Assembly: GCA_003599575.1 (NCBI GenBank) | Contig: QZKV01000027.1 | Coordinates: forward strand, 1 to 43,879 | Source: Desulfobacteraceae bacterium | GTDB taxonomy: Bacteria > Desulfobacterota > Desulfobacteria > Desulfobacterales > Desulfosarcinaceae | Direction: 5' to 3' | DNA length: 43,879 nt | Shown here: positions 8,829 to 17,100 of the stretch, one piece after another | Layout of the letters: each line of letters begins with the position of its first letter | Numbering within the stretch: the stretch's first letter is position 1 | Translations under genes and position numbers: made by a program | The notes under the pieces: model-generated | The model's input: the letters and a program-made list of their open reading frames with translations, nothing else | Databases searched by the model: none | Told to the model about the DNA's origin: nothing

Positions 8829-9260
8829 TCACCCGAGCAAGGCGGCGATTTCGTCCAGATGCATTTTACGGTGAACGCTCCGATACAGGCGGAAGCGTTC
8901 GCCCAATCTTTCCACAGCGGCGATCACCTCGTCGGAAACCGTTTCCAGATCGCCATCCACCATCTCTGCGGCCGAGAGCGCCAATGTCGCAGCGGCCCTT
9001 GGCGGTATGGCCAAACACAAGGGCAGCAGGGCATCGTTGATCGTGTCGATATCCCCGGGTGCCGCAGCCGTGGCGCCGGCCTTGATCTTATTGAGCGCCA
9101 AAGATGAACGGTAATCCCAAAAAGCCAGGTGCGCCAGCGCGGTGGCAACCGTCCACCCGTTGGAAAAGGTCCTTGCCAGCTGCTCATCGCTGATACGGTC
9201 CACCAGGGCCTTCAAACGATTGCGTTCGCGGGCGTTTTCGATAATGAACGGCTTCTCCAT
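8829..9260 (-). CDS. DinB-like / mycothiol-maleylpyruvate-isomerase-fold protein
   Basis: A 143-residue protein with the four-helix DinB-like pattern. It has an N-terminal ALVDRISDEQLAR helix, GWTVATALAHLAFWD (metal-binding His, about residues 40-54) and a C-terminal HRKMHLDEIAALL with two His. Together these give the usual three-His metal site of the superfamily. The start has AAGGGG upstream. It heads a leftward group with the CoA-transferase fusion and the SDR. Family members are metal-dependent transferases or stress proteins; no specific substrate can be assigned. Confidence 0.75.
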   Translation of the reverse strand: MEKPFIIENARERNRLKALVDRISDEQLARTFSNGWTVATALAHLAFWDYRSSLALNKIKAGATAAAPGDIDTINDALLPLCLAIPPRAAATLALSAAEMVDGDLETVSDEVIAAVERLGERFRLYRSVHRKMHLDEIAALLG

Positions 9261-9466
9261 GACATTTTCCCCTTATCTCCACTGATTCGAGTCTCGGTCT
9301 GATTCAAGAAGTTAACCTGGAGCCATAAGATACTTGTGACAGACACGCAGGGCTTCATGCAGGCAACCCAATTTATACATATGGGCAGATTGGATTGGCT
9401 AAGCCTTTCACTGCATAAAATCATCTGTCGGGTCGGCGATCAAGCATTTTGTCCGCGAAAAAACAC

Positions 9467-9496
9467 TTGACACCCGCAGTCTTTCCTCTTTATCTA
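9467..9496 (+). promoter_or_regulatory. Sigma-70-type promoter of the trp operon
   Basis: TTGACA at 9467-9472 and TATCTA at 9491-9496, separated by 18 bases. The -35 is a perfect consensus, the -10 is weak. Transcription would begin near 9503, giving a leader of about 315 bases before trpE. No Trp-repressor operator was recognised. Confidence 0.6.
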
Positions 9497-9523
9497 GGCA
9501 CCATCAACAGGAAGAAACCAGAC

Positions 9524-9616
9524 ATGGCATCAAGTAAACAAAAAATCGGGGCGTTCAGAGGATGGTGGTGGCGTCTGTGGCATGTCCGCGGCTGCGGGGC
9601 CTTGCCGACCGTCTGA
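9524..9616 (+). CDS. trpL: trp operon leader peptide
   Basis: A 30-codon frame, ATG to TGA, with AGGAAG 10 bases upstream of the start. It contains four Trp codons: three in a row at 9563-9571 and a fourth at 9578-9580 (peptide core GWWWRLWH). It lies between the promoter and two intrinsic terminators upstream of trpE, the arrangement of ribosome-mediated attenuation: stalling at the Trp codons when tryptophan is scarce should prevent terminator folding. The peptide itself is not expected to have another role. Confidence 0.9.
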   Translation: MASSKQKIGAFRGWWWRLWHVRGCGALPTV

Positions 9617-9636
9617 GTCAATCATAGGCAAACATA

Positions 9637-9676
9637 AGGACCGTGGGCCGCACCCCAAGCTCACGGTCCTTTTTTT
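9637..9676 (+). terminator. trp attenuator, first intrinsic terminator
   Basis: A 13-base-pair stem (AAGGACCGTGGGC against GCTCACGGTCCTT, one G-U pair) with a 10-base loop is followed by a T-run ending at 9676. A candidate antiterminator is the leader segment GGCTGCGG (9590-9597), which can pair with CCGCACCC (9648-9655) across the 5' arm and loop, with one mismatch. That segment lies just after the Trp codons and would be free when a ribosome stalls there. Confidence 0.85.
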
Positions 9677-9679
9677 ACC

Positions 9680-9717
9680 AAAAAGGTCGCGAGCCGCAAA
9701 AGCCCGCGACCTTTTTT
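9680..9717 (+). terminator. trp leader, second tandem intrinsic terminator
   Basis: A 12-base-pair stem (AAAAAGGTCGCG against CGCGACCTTTTT) extends past an A-C mismatch by two more pairs, with a short CGCAAAA loop and a terminal T-run. It begins only a few bases after the first terminator. Its role is inferred: a backup terminator or a second regulatory step ahead of trpE. Confidence 0.75.
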
Positions 9718-9817
9718 AATCGATCTTCAGCAACCGCCCGAAGTGTTTGGTTCCGGCCGCTGCCCTGAACACCGGGCATAATAGATGCCCCAATTGAATT
9801 TTTTGGAAGGAGACCCT

Positions 9818-11320
9818 ATGCTGCTGCGCAAATTTCCGGACCATGCCCAGTTTCAGGAGCTGGCGCGCACCCACAACGTGATTCCGCTTGGGGTGGAAAT
9901 CCTGGCCGACATGGAGACCCCGGTATCGCTGCTGGCCAAACTGTACCGCAAGCAAGGCCCCATCTTTTTGCTGGAGAGCGTCGAGGGCGGTGAAAAGTGG
10001 GGCCGTTACAGCTTCATCGGCACCTCGGCCCATGCGCAGGTGCGGGTTTTCCGCGATACCGTGCAGGTGACAACCAGGGGTGGAACCGAAATCATCCCTC
10101 ACGGCGGCGATCCCCTACAGGTGCTCAAGTCCTTCCTGGACCGTTTCAAGCCCGCTGCCTTGCCGGAACTGCCGCGTTTCTGGGGCGGTTTGGTCGGCTA
10201 TCTGACCTACGAGATGGTATCCTTTTTCGAGACGCGCGTGCCCAACCGGCTGCCGCACGACCGGCCCTTGGCCCATTTCATGCTACCCGAAGAGCTGCTG
10301 ATTTTCGACAACATCCGCAATACCCTGATGTGTCTTTCGGTCAGCTTTATCGAGCGACCCGACACGGCCGGTCATGTCTATGCGTCGGCCGCCAACCGGT
10401 TGAACCAATTGCTGCGGGTGATCAATATGCCCCTGGCCGCCGAACCGGTGAACCTGTCGGCGTTTCAACTCTCTTTGCAGCCGGTGCTCGCGGAAGAAAC
10501 GTTCCGGGGACAGGTGGCCGCTGTTAAGAATTATATCCGCAACGGCGATATCATCCAGGCGGTCATCTCCCAGCCCTTTACCTGCCCGCCGCCTTATGAC
10601 ATGCTGGCCCTTTACAGGGCGCAGCGTTACATCAATCCATCGCCGTATCTTTTCTTCATGCATCTCGGCGAAATGGTGCTGGCCGGCTCGTCGCCGGAAA
10701 CCATGGTGCGCCTGGAGAACCGGGTGGCCACGCTGCGGCCGATCGCCGGCACCCGCCCGCGGGGCAACACAGAGCAGGCCGACCGCGCGATGGCGGACGA
10801 GCTGCTGCAGGATGAGAAAGAACGGGCCGAGCACCTGATGTTGGTCGACCTGGGCCGCAACGACCTGGGCCGCGTGGCCCGCACCGGCACGGTGCAGGTG
10901 ACCGATCTGATGGTGGTCGAACGCTACTCCCATGTGATGCATCTGGTTTCCAACATCATCTGCGAAATGAAACCCGAGTGTAATGTTTGGGATCTGCTGC
11001 GGGCATCGTTTCCCGCCGGCACCCTGAGCGGTGCTCCCAAGGTGCGCGCCATGGAAATCATCGCCGAGATGGAACAAGCCCCGCGAGGCACTTACGGCGG
11101 TGCGGTGGGGTACATCTCTTTCAACGGCAACATGGATATGGCCATCACCATCCGCACGGCCTGTGTGCAGGACGGCTTGATGACCGTGCGGGCCGGCGCC
11201 GGAATCGTGGCCGATTCCGATCCCGAACGCGAACGCCAGGAGAGCGTCAACAAGGCCATGTCCGTGCAAAAGGCCCTGGCCCTGGCTCAAATCGCCTATG
11301 ACAAGGAGAGCCGCCCATGA
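9818..11320 (+). CDS. trpE: Anthranilate synthase component I
   Basis: 500 residues; chorismate plus ammonia/glutamine to anthranilate, first step of tryptophan synthesis. The N-terminal LLES motif (in FLLESVEGGEKWGRYSF, about residues 46-62) is the usual tryptophan feedback site. The catalytic C-terminal domain shows IAGTRPRG, DEKERAEHLMLVDLGRNDLG and GTLSGAPKVRAMEII. The start was chosen at 9818 because GGAAGGAG lies six bases upstream; an in-frame ATG at 9785 has no such site. The stop overlaps trpG by four bases, so subunit synthesis is coupled. Regulated by the attenuator upstream. Confidence 0.97.
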   Translation: MLLRKFPDHAQFQELARTHNVIPLGVEILADMETPVSLLAKLYRKQGPIFLLESVEGGEKWGRYSFIGTSAHAQVRVFRDTVQVTTRGGTEIIPHGGDPLQVLKSFLDRFKPAALPELPRFWGGLVGYLTYEMVSFFETRVPNRLPHDRPLAHFMLPEELLIFDNIRNTLMCLSVSFIERPDTAGHVYASAANRLNQLLRVINMPLAAEPVNLSAFQLSLQPVLAEETFRGQVAAVKNYIRNGDIIQAVISQPFTCPPPYDMLALYRAQRYINPSPYLFFMHLGEMVLAGSSPETMVRLENRVATLRPIAGTRPRGNTEQADRAMADELLQDEKERAEHLMLVDLGRNDLGRVARTGTVQVTDLMVVERYSHVMHLVSNIICEMKPECNVWDLLRASFPAGTLSGAPKVRAMEIIAEMEQAPRGTYGGAVGYISFNGNMDMAITIRTACVQDGLMTVRAGAGIVADSDPERERQESVNKAMSVQKALALAQIAYDKESRP

Positions 11321-11898
11321 TCCTGATGATCGATAACTACGACTCATTTACCTATAACCTGGTCCAGTACCTGGAAGAGATCGGCGTTCCGGTGCGCGTG
11401 GCGCGCAATGATAAAATCGATGTGCCCCAGATTGAAGCACTGCAGCCGGCGGGCATCGTGATCTCTCCGGGACCCGGCGGTCCGCGCGATGCCGGCGTAT
11501 CGCTGGCGGCGATCCGGCATTTCTCCGGCCGCCTGCCGGTGCTGGGCGTATGCCTGGGCCACCAGTCGATTGCCGCGGCGTACGGCGCAAAGATTATCGG
11601 CGCAAAGCGACTGATGCACGGCAAAACCTCCACCATCACTTGCGATGGCGAAGGCATTTTCAGCGGTGTCCTCAAGCCGTTTCAGGCCATGCGCTATCAC
11701 TCCCTGGCGGTGGAACGCGAAAGCCTGCCCGCCTGCCTGAAGATCAGCGCCCAATCCGAAGACGGCGAGATCATGGGCATCCGCCACGAAACCCACTCCA
11801 CCGAAGGCATTCAGTTCCATCCGGAATCGATTATGACGACGATCGGGAAGCGCTTGCTGAGAAATTTTGTCAAAATGATGGCCGATCCAAATGAATAG
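11317..11898 (+). CDS. trpG: Anthranilate synthase component II (glutamine amidotransferase)
   Basis: 193 residues, class I glutamine amidotransferase. The catalytic Cys79 is in GVCLGHQ, and the His-Glu pair in GIQFHPES near residue 168. The oxyanion motif SPGPGGPRDAG is present. It supplies ammonia from glutamine to TrpE. ATG overlaps the trpE stop (ATGA). A single-domain protein, neither fused to trpE nor to trpD. Confidence 0.97.
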   Translation: MILMIDNYDSFTYNLVQYLEEIGVPVRVARNDKIDVPQIEALQPAGIVISPGPGGPRDAGVSLAAIRHFSGRLPVLGVCLGHQSIAAAYGAKIIGAKRLMHGKTSTITCDGEGIFSGVLKPFQAMRYHSLAVERESLPACLKISAQSEDGEIMGIRHETHSTEGIQFHPESIMTTIGKRLLRNFVKMMADPNE

Positions 11899-11940
11899 CT
11901 GCAGCAGGCGAACAAAGCAGAAGAAAAGAAAGGAATTCGC

Positions 11941-12957
11941 ATGTTCAAAGACTACCTGACGCGGATCATTCAACGCACGAATCTGACCGAAGACGATATG
12001 GCTGATATGATGAACACGGTGCTCACCGGCCAAGCCAGCGAGGCGCAGATCGGCGCCATGATGGCCGCCCTGGCCACCAAGGGCGAAACCTTTGAAGAAT
12101 TGGCCGGTGCGGCCAGGGCCATGCGACGTAATGCCCGCCGCATTCAGGCCATGGGCTCGCCGGTGGTGGATACCTGCGGCACGGGCGGCGACGGCGCCCA
12201 GACGTTCAACATCTCCACCACCACGGCTTTTGTTGTGGCCGGATGCGGCGTCACGGTCGCCAAGCACGGCAATCGCTCGGTCTCCAGCAAGTGCGGCAGC
12301 GCCGATGTGCTGGAAGCATTGGGAGTCAAATTGGACACCGATCCGGAAATTGTGGAAGAGGCCGTGCATTCCATCGGTATCGGATTTCTCTTCGCGCCTT
12401 TGTACCACAGCGCCATGAAGTATGCCGCCAAACCGCGCCGGGAGCTGGGCGTGCGCTCCATTTTCAACATGCTGGGGCCGCTGACCAATCCGGCTTCGGC
12501 CAACTGCCAGCTCTTGGGTGTCTTCGCCCCCCAGCTGACCGAAATGTTCGCCCAGGCGCTCAAACTGCTGGGGGGGCAATCGGCCATGGTGGTGCATGGC
12601 CATGATGGGCTGGATGAGATCAGCGTCTGCGCGCCCACGCGCGTCAGCGAGCTGAAAAATGGAACGATCCGTACCTATGACATCCATCCCGAGCAGTACT
12701 TCGGCCGCCTGGCTCAACCAACCGAAATGGGCGGCGGGACGCCCGCCGAGAATGCCGCCATCACCCGCGCCGTGCTGTCCGGAGAAAAAAGCGCCAAACG
12801 CGATGTGGTATTGATCAACGCCGGGGCTGCTCTGGTTGCGGCCGGCAGGGCCGACAAGCTTCAACACGGCATCGAGATGGCCGCCGCGGCCATCGATGGG
12901 GGCAAGGCTTTGGCGAAACTGGAGGCGCTGGCGGCCTACACCCGGGAGAACGGGTAA
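11941..12957 (+). CDS. trpD: Anthranilate phosphoribosyltransferase
   Basis: 338 residues, the family's usual length. It transfers phosphoribose from PRPP to anthranilate. The PRPP and substrate motifs are intact: DTCGTGGDGAQTFNIST (about 76-92), KHGNRSVSSKCGSADVLEALG (about 107-127) and RRELGVRSIFNMLGPLTNP. It lies 42 bases after trpG. The 132 bases following it before trpC contain no recognisable gene or terminator. Confidence 0.97.
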   Translation: MFKDYLTRIIQRTNLTEDDMADMMNTVLTGQASEAQIGAMMAALATKGETFEELAGAARAMRRNARRIQAMGSPVVDTCGTGGDGAQTFNISTTTAFVVAGCGVTVAKHGNRSVSSKCGSADVLEALGVKLDTDPEIVEEAVHSIGIGFLFAPLYHSAMKYAAKPRRELGVRSIFNMLGPLTNPASANCQLLGVFAPQLTEMFAQALKLLGGQSAMVVHGHDGLDEISVCAPTRVSELKNGTIRTYDIHPEQYFGRLAQPTEMGGGTPAENAAITRAVLSGEKSAKRDVVLINAGAALVAAGRADKLQHGIEMAAAAIDGGKALAKLEALAAYTRENG

Positions 12958-13089
12958 AGCTTGTTGGCCCGTTTGGAGTTTGCCTGTGGCCCGCTAAAGA
13001 GCATGGAAAATGGGCGCAGGTGAACGAAGTGGACGCTCCTTGCTCATGCCTCTGAAGCAGGGTTCCCCTGAGAGCGATAAGCAGCGAAG

Positions 13090-13893
13090 ATGACGATTCT
13101 CGATCGTATTGTGGCGGATAAACAAGCAGAAGTGGTAAGGGCCAGGCGCAGCATGCCTGAAGCCGAGTTGCGGGCGCGCATCGCCGATACCCCATGGTCT
13201 GCGCGCGGTTTTGCCAACCGGCTGTTGCGTGCCGGACCCGGCGGCGTGAATGTCATTGCCGAAGTCAAACGCGCCTCGCCTTCCAAGGGAGATATCTGCA
13301 AGGATTTGGATGCGGTTGAATGCGCCCGGCAGTACGAGACCGGCGGTGCGGCTGCGGTTTCGGTGCTGACCGATGCGCCTTACTTCAAGGGCAGCCTGGA
13401 AGACTTGCGTGGGGTACGCGCGGCCATTACTTTGCCGGTGCTGCGCAAGGAATTCATCATCGCGCCGTATCAGGTGTTCGAATCGCGCGCGGCCGGGGCG
13501 GATGCCGTCTTGCTGATCGCGCGCATCCTTTCACCCGCCCGGCTGAAAGAACTGCTCGATCTGAGCCGGCAATTGGGCATGGATGCGCTGGTTGAAATTC
13601 ATAGCCCGCAGGACTATGCATCGGCCCGCGCGGCCGGCAGCCGCCTGATCGGCATCAACAATCGCAATCTGGCCACCTTCGCCACCGACCTCAAGACCGC
13701 CATGGACCTTGCCGCCATGCTGCAACCGGAGGAAGTGCCTGTAGCGGCCAGCGGCATCAGCCGCCGCAGCGATGTCGAACGCAATCTGCAAAGCGGCATA
13801 TTCAATTTCCTGGTCGGCGAGAGCCTGGTGCGGGCGCATGACCGGGCGGGTTTTCTGCAGGGGTTGATCTATGGAGATTCGTTGATTCGTTAA
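13090..13893 (+). CDS. trpC: Indole-3-glycerol phosphate synthase
   Basis: 267 residues; ring closure of CdRP to indole-3-glycerol phosphate, TIM-barrel fold. Signature motifs are VIAEVKRASPSKGDI (about 56-70), LRKEFIIAPYQVFE (about 118-131) and GINNRNLATF near 195. It is a stand-alone protein, not fused to TrpF as in enteric bacteria. A 12-base perfect inverted repeat begins at its stop codon and ends shortly before trpF. Confidence 0.97.
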   Translation: MTILDRIVADKQAEVVRARRSMPEAELRARIADTPWSARGFANRLLRAGPGGVNVIAEVKRASPSKGDICKDLDAVECARQYETGGAAAVSVLTDAPYFKGSLEDLRGVRAAITLPVLRKEFIIAPYQVFESRAAGADAVLLIARILSPARLKELLDLSRQLGMDALVEIHSPQDYASARAAGSRLIGINNRNLATFATDLKTAMDLAAMLQPEEVPVAASGISRRSDVERNLQSGIFNFLVGESLVRAHDRAGFLQGLIYGDSLIR

Positions 13894-13951
13894 ATCGTCG
13901 ATTCGTCAAAGTGTAACGGCAGTTGAGTTTTACGCAACTATTTAACGAATC
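13884..13951. repeat. 12-bp inverted repeat spanning the trpC-trpF junction
   Basis: GATTCGTTAAAT (13884-13895, containing the trpC stop) is the exact reverse complement of ATTTAACGAATC (13940-13951). Between them a smaller hairpin AGTTG/CAACT (13921-13938) is possible. GATTCGT also recurs directly at 13876, 13884 and 13899. The folded RNA would end just before the trpF ribosome site. Function unknown. Confidence 0.5.
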
Positions 13952-13967
13952 TCACAGGAAGCTGACG

Positions 13968-14660
13968 ATGTCTGCATTGCAAAAAACAGCCGGGCCCCAG
14001 ATCAAGGTCTGCGGGCTGACCGTCCCCGAAGAAGCCGCGGCTTGTGCCGCCATGGGCGCCGATGCCATCGGCCTGGTGTTCTACCCGCCCAGCCCACGGC
14101 ATTTGGAAGCGGACCGGGCCGCAGCAATAACGGCGGTGCTGCCGTCGCATGTCAGCGCCGTGGGCGTGTTTGTCAATCCGACCTGGGAAATGCTGTCCGA
14201 GATCATTCTGCGTAGCCGATTGGGGGGCGTCCAGTTGCACGGTGATGAATCCCCAGCCCTCATCGACCAGATCCAAGAACATTTCGGTGTGAAGGTGATC
14301 AAGGGCCTTTTTGCCGAAAGGCCGCCTTACTTTGCGGATGCCGGCCGTTTTTCAGTGCCGGCGTACCTGCTGGAATGCGGCCGGGGCGCCCAACCGGGCG
14401 GCAATGCGCTGAGCTGGGATTGGGGTGCGGCCGCCGCTTTCGCCCGCAGTCACTCCACGGTGCTGTCGGGTGGTTTAACGCCGGACAATGTGGCTGCCGC
14501 CATTGCCGCCGCGCTGCCCAATGCTGTGGATGCCAGCTCGGGTTTGGAAGCCGCGCCCGGCCGAAAAGATCTGCGCAAGGTCGAACGTTTTTTGAAAGCC
14601 GTACGCGAAACAAACCTATTATACGAACGCGCGGGCATCTCTTTGCGGCCTGTTTTTTGA
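13968..14660 (+). CDS. trpF: Phosphoribosylanthranilate isomerase
   Basis: 230 residues; Amadori rearrangement of PRA to CdRP. Motifs: IKVCGLT with the catalytic Cys near the N terminus, GLVFYPPSPRH, GVQLHGDE, LSGGLTPDNV with phosphate-binding Gly residues, and VDASSGLEAAPGRKD. The start was placed at 13968, preceded by CAGGAAG; the longer frame from 13923 runs through the intergenic hairpin. It is the last trp gene here: the next gene is a ferritin-like protein, so trpB and trpA must lie elsewhere. Confidence 0.95.
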   Translation: MSALQKTAGPQIKVCGLTVPEEAAACAAMGADAIGLVFYPPSPRHLEADRAAAITAVLPSHVSAVGVFVNPTWEMLSEIILRSRLGGVQLHGDESPALIDQIQEHFGVKVIKGLFAERPPYFADAGRFSVPAYLLECGRGAQPGGNALSWDWGAAAAFARSHSTVLSGGLTPDNVAAAIAAALPNAVDASSGLEAAPGRKDLRKVERFLKAVRETNLLYERAGISLRPVF

Positions 14661-14753
14661 ACGACCGCGCCAAATCGCATGTCGCGCATTTGATTTAAAA
14701 AGAAATAGGCCTTTTGAAACCGTCTATTCAGCTTTAAAAGAATGAAGGTCCTC

Positions 14754-15254
14754 ATGTCCCAACCCATAGTGGATATTTTGAAAGAAGCCATTCTGCTCGA
14801 ACGCCGCGGCCGCGCGCTTTATCAGAAAGCGGCCGACCATTCTGAGAACACTGCGGTGCGTGATTTTTTTCAGATGTTGGCCGACGAAGAAGATCATCAC
14901 AGCCGGGTCCTGGAAAAGCACTTCAAAACCTTTTCAGACCACCGCCGGCTGGCCGATATGGAAGCGCAAACAGCCGGGCACAAAACTTCGCTGGATGGGG
15001 CTTTGAGATATGTCATTAAGCCGCATATCGCCGCGGCCGGTTTTGAGGCCGCGGCCATCTCGGCCGCCCTGCTCATCGAAGAGCAAAGTGTAACCCTTTA
15101 TAGCGACCAGGCCCGGCAGACCACCGAGCCCAAGGAGAAAGCCCTTTTCCGTTGGCTGGCCGAATGGGAACATGGTCATCTGACCTTTTTGGTCGGCCTG
15201 GAACGCGATATCCGCGAACAGGTTTGGAACGATCCGCACTTTTGGAGTTTCTAA
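14754..15254 (+). CDS. Ferritin-like / rubrerythrin-family diiron protein
   Basis: 166 residues, a four-helix bundle of the ferritin-like superfamily. Likely iron ligands are Glu in EAILLERRG (about residue 16), ADEEDHHSRVLEKH (about 44-57), LIEEQSVTLY (about 106-115) and EWEHGHLTFL near 141. There is no C-terminal rubredoxin domain, unlike full rubrerythrin. ATG at 14754 has GAAGG upstream; an ATG 12 bases earlier is an alternative. Family role: peroxide or oxygen defence and iron handling in anaerobes. Found alone between trp and a Nudix gene. Confidence 0.82.
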   Translation: MSQPIVDILKEAILLERRGRALYQKAADHSENTAVRDFFQMLADEEDHHSRVLEKHFKTFSDHRRLADMEAQTAGHKTSLDGALRYVIKPHIAAAGFEAAAISAALLIEEQSVTLYSDQARQTTEPKEKALFRWLAEWEHGHLTFLVGLERDIREQVWNDPHFWSF

Positions 15255-15274
15255 GTACCTCCGGCCCTGTGTGC

Positions 15275-15748
15275 ATGATGAACACGAGCAATGATGTAAA
15301 GCCCTCGGACAGCCTGCCCCAACCGGCCTATCCGGATCACCCGCGCCTGGCCGTAGGAGCCGTGGTGTTCAAGGATAACCGGGTCCTGCTGGTGCAGCGC
15401 GGCAACCCGCCCGGCCAAGGCCAGTGGGCCATTCCGGGGGGCAGCGTCCGCCTGGGGGAAACCTTGCAGCAGGCGGCCGAACGGGAGATTTTCGAGGAAA
15501 CCGGTATCGTCATCCACGCTCGCGAACCGGTTCTAACCTTCGACGTGGTGGACCGCGATGCCGATGGCCGGGTGCGCTTTCATTATGTCATCGTCGATCT
15601 GGCCGCCGACTACCTGAGCGGTGAATTGCTGGCGGGCGATGATGCAACGGCGGCGCGCTGGGTTGCGGCCGATGACCTGCGAACGTTGCCGGTCAATGTC
15701 AGGACACGCGCGTTGCTTCAACGGCAGTTTCAATTCGGCAGCGGGTGA
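15275..15748 (+). CDS. Nudix hydrolase
   Basis: 157 residues. The Nudix box is complete: GGSVRLGETLQQAAEREIFEETGI (roughly 61-84), with the REIFEE metal-binding core. The N-terminal strand LAVGAVVFKDNRVLLVQRG resembles ADP-ribose pyrophosphatase or MutT-like subfamilies, which hydrolyse nucleoside diphosphate derivatives. The substrate cannot be fixed from sequence. Two adjacent ATG codons (15275, 15278) could serve as the start. It is convergent with the leftward REC-FNT gene, 61 bases apart. Confidence 0.88.
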   Translation: MMNTSNDVKPSDSLPQPAYPDHPRLAVGAVVFKDNRVLLVQRGNPPGQGQWAIPGGSVRLGETLQQAAEREIFEETGIVIHAREPVLTFDVVDRDADGRVRFHYVIVDLAADYLSGELLAGDDATAARWVAADDLRTLPVNVRTRALLQRQFQFGSG

Positions 15749-15809
15749 CCGCCTGAAAGATCTCTTTTTTCATGTCACGCGGAGAGGCAGGTGAATACTA
15801 GGGCCCCTT

Positions 15810-17090
15810 CTACACGCTTTTCTTCTTCATTTCCGGCAGAGGCCTAAGATAGGCGCCCCAGTAACTCATCCCCACGAACACAGCCCCTCCGATAATATTG
15901 CCGATGGTCACCGGCAACAGGTTGTTCCACAGGAATGCGATCCAGCCCAGGGCGTTGGGATCCATACCGGCCGGGCCCGCAATACCGGCCCAGCTTTTCA
16001 GCAGGAGGGCGGCCGGGATGAAGTACATGTTGGCCACGCAGTGCTCGAAACCGATGGCCACAAATCCCATGATCGGGAAGAAAATGGCGAAGATCTTTCC
16101 GACTGTCTGGCGGGCGGCCAAGGCCATCCATACGGCCAGACACACCAGCCAGTTGCAGCCGATGCCGCGCACCAGGGCCTCGCCGAAGCCCAGGTTCACC
16201 TTGGCGTAGCCGATGGCGACCGCGCTGGCGCCCATGGCCCCACCCCCGGCTTTCCATAGGCCGGAAAAATAGAACAATGCCGCCAGAAGCAGCGATCCCG
16301 CGAAATTGGCCGCATAGACCAACGCCCAGCGCTGGCACATGGTTCTGAGGGTAATCTCTCTGGACATCACGCTGGATACCATCAAGTTGTTGCCGGTAAA
16401 CAGTTCGGCGCCGGCAATGACCACCAGCATCAGTCCAAGGCTGAACGCTCCGCCGGCGACGATCTTCTGGATGCCGATGCCCGCCCGGGCGGCCAGATCG
16501 AACGTGACGCTGGTGGAGAGCAGGCCGCCGAAACCGATGTAGGCGCCGGCCAGAATGCCCAGCACGAAGACACTGAACCAGGGCGAAGTGGCTTTGCCCA
16601 CCCCGATCGTGGAGGCGACGGTTTCGGCGATGGTTTTGGGCGCTTTATCTTCCAAGCTGGGTACGGGGAATTGAAATGATCGCACCATGCTTTCAAAACG
16701 TCCGATCGATTTCTTTTCCTGCCTGACCTTGTTGCGGGCGGCTTTGCGGACCGCCTCCAGGATCTCTTCGGGCGTAAACGGCTTGCAGACAAAATCCATG
16801 GCGCCGCGCTGCATGGCGTCCGTGGCCCGGCCGACGGTCGGATATCCGCTGATCATGACAACGGTGGATTGCGGAGAGATCCGATCCAGTTGTTCGATCA
16901 CATCCATGCCGTCGAACTCGGGCATCTGCCAATCGCATAAAATGACATCGAACCTTTTGCGGGCCGCCAGATCCAAACCCTCCCGGGGGCTTGCGGTGGC
17001 GACCACATCATAGCCTTCCGGAGCGAATACTTTTCGACATGAATCCAACACCATCACGTCATCGTCGATGATCAGCATGCTTTCGGTCAT
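15810..17090 (-). CDS. Response-regulator receiver domain fused to a formate/nitrite transporter (FNT) channel
   Basis: 426 residues with an unusual architecture. Residues 1-125 form a full receiver domain: acidic D9-D10-D11, phospho-acceptor D53 (in ILCDWQMP), S81 and K103 (in VCKPFTP). After a short linker, residues about 155-415 form an FNT/FocA-type channel: GAYIGFG, GAELFTGNN and FEHCVANM with the central His350, spaced over six membrane helices. No stop or frameshift separates the two parts. The start has AGGAGG upstream. It is last in an operon with a sensor kinase and three other receiver proteins. Inference: phosphorylation of the cytosolic receiver domain gates or tunes a pentameric channel for formate or a similar anion. 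Confidence 0.9.
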   Translation of the reverse strand: MTESMLIIDDDVMVLDSCRKVFAPEGYDVVATASPREGLDLAARKRFDVILCDWQMPEFDGMDVIEQLDRISPQSTVVMISGYPTVGRATDAMQRGAMDFVCKPFTPEEILEAVRKAARNKVRQEKKSIGRFESMVRSFQFPVPSLEDKAPKTIAETVASTIGVGKATSPWFSVFVLGILAGAYIGFGGLLSTSVTFDLAARAGIGIQKIVAGGAFSLGLMLVVIAGAELFTGNNLMVSSVMSREITLRTMCQRWALVYAANFAGSLLLAALFYFSGLWKAGGGAMGASAVAIGYAKVNLGFGEALVRGIGCNWLVCLAVWMALAARQTVGKIFAIFFPIMGFVAIGFEHCVANMYFIPAALLLKSWAGIAGPAGMDPNALGWIAFLWNNLLPVTIGNIIGGAVFVGMSYWGAYLRPLPEMKKKSV

Positions 17091-17100
17091 GGAAGACCTC

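Noticed and set aside
6907..8874. A 655-codon open frame on the plus strand
   Set aside because: It is fully antisense to the CoA-transferase/GNAT fusion, whose motifs are clear; long antisense frames are common in GC-rich genes.
11344..12867. A 507-codon open frame on the minus strand
   Set aside because: Antisense shadow of trpG and trpD, without a domain of its own.
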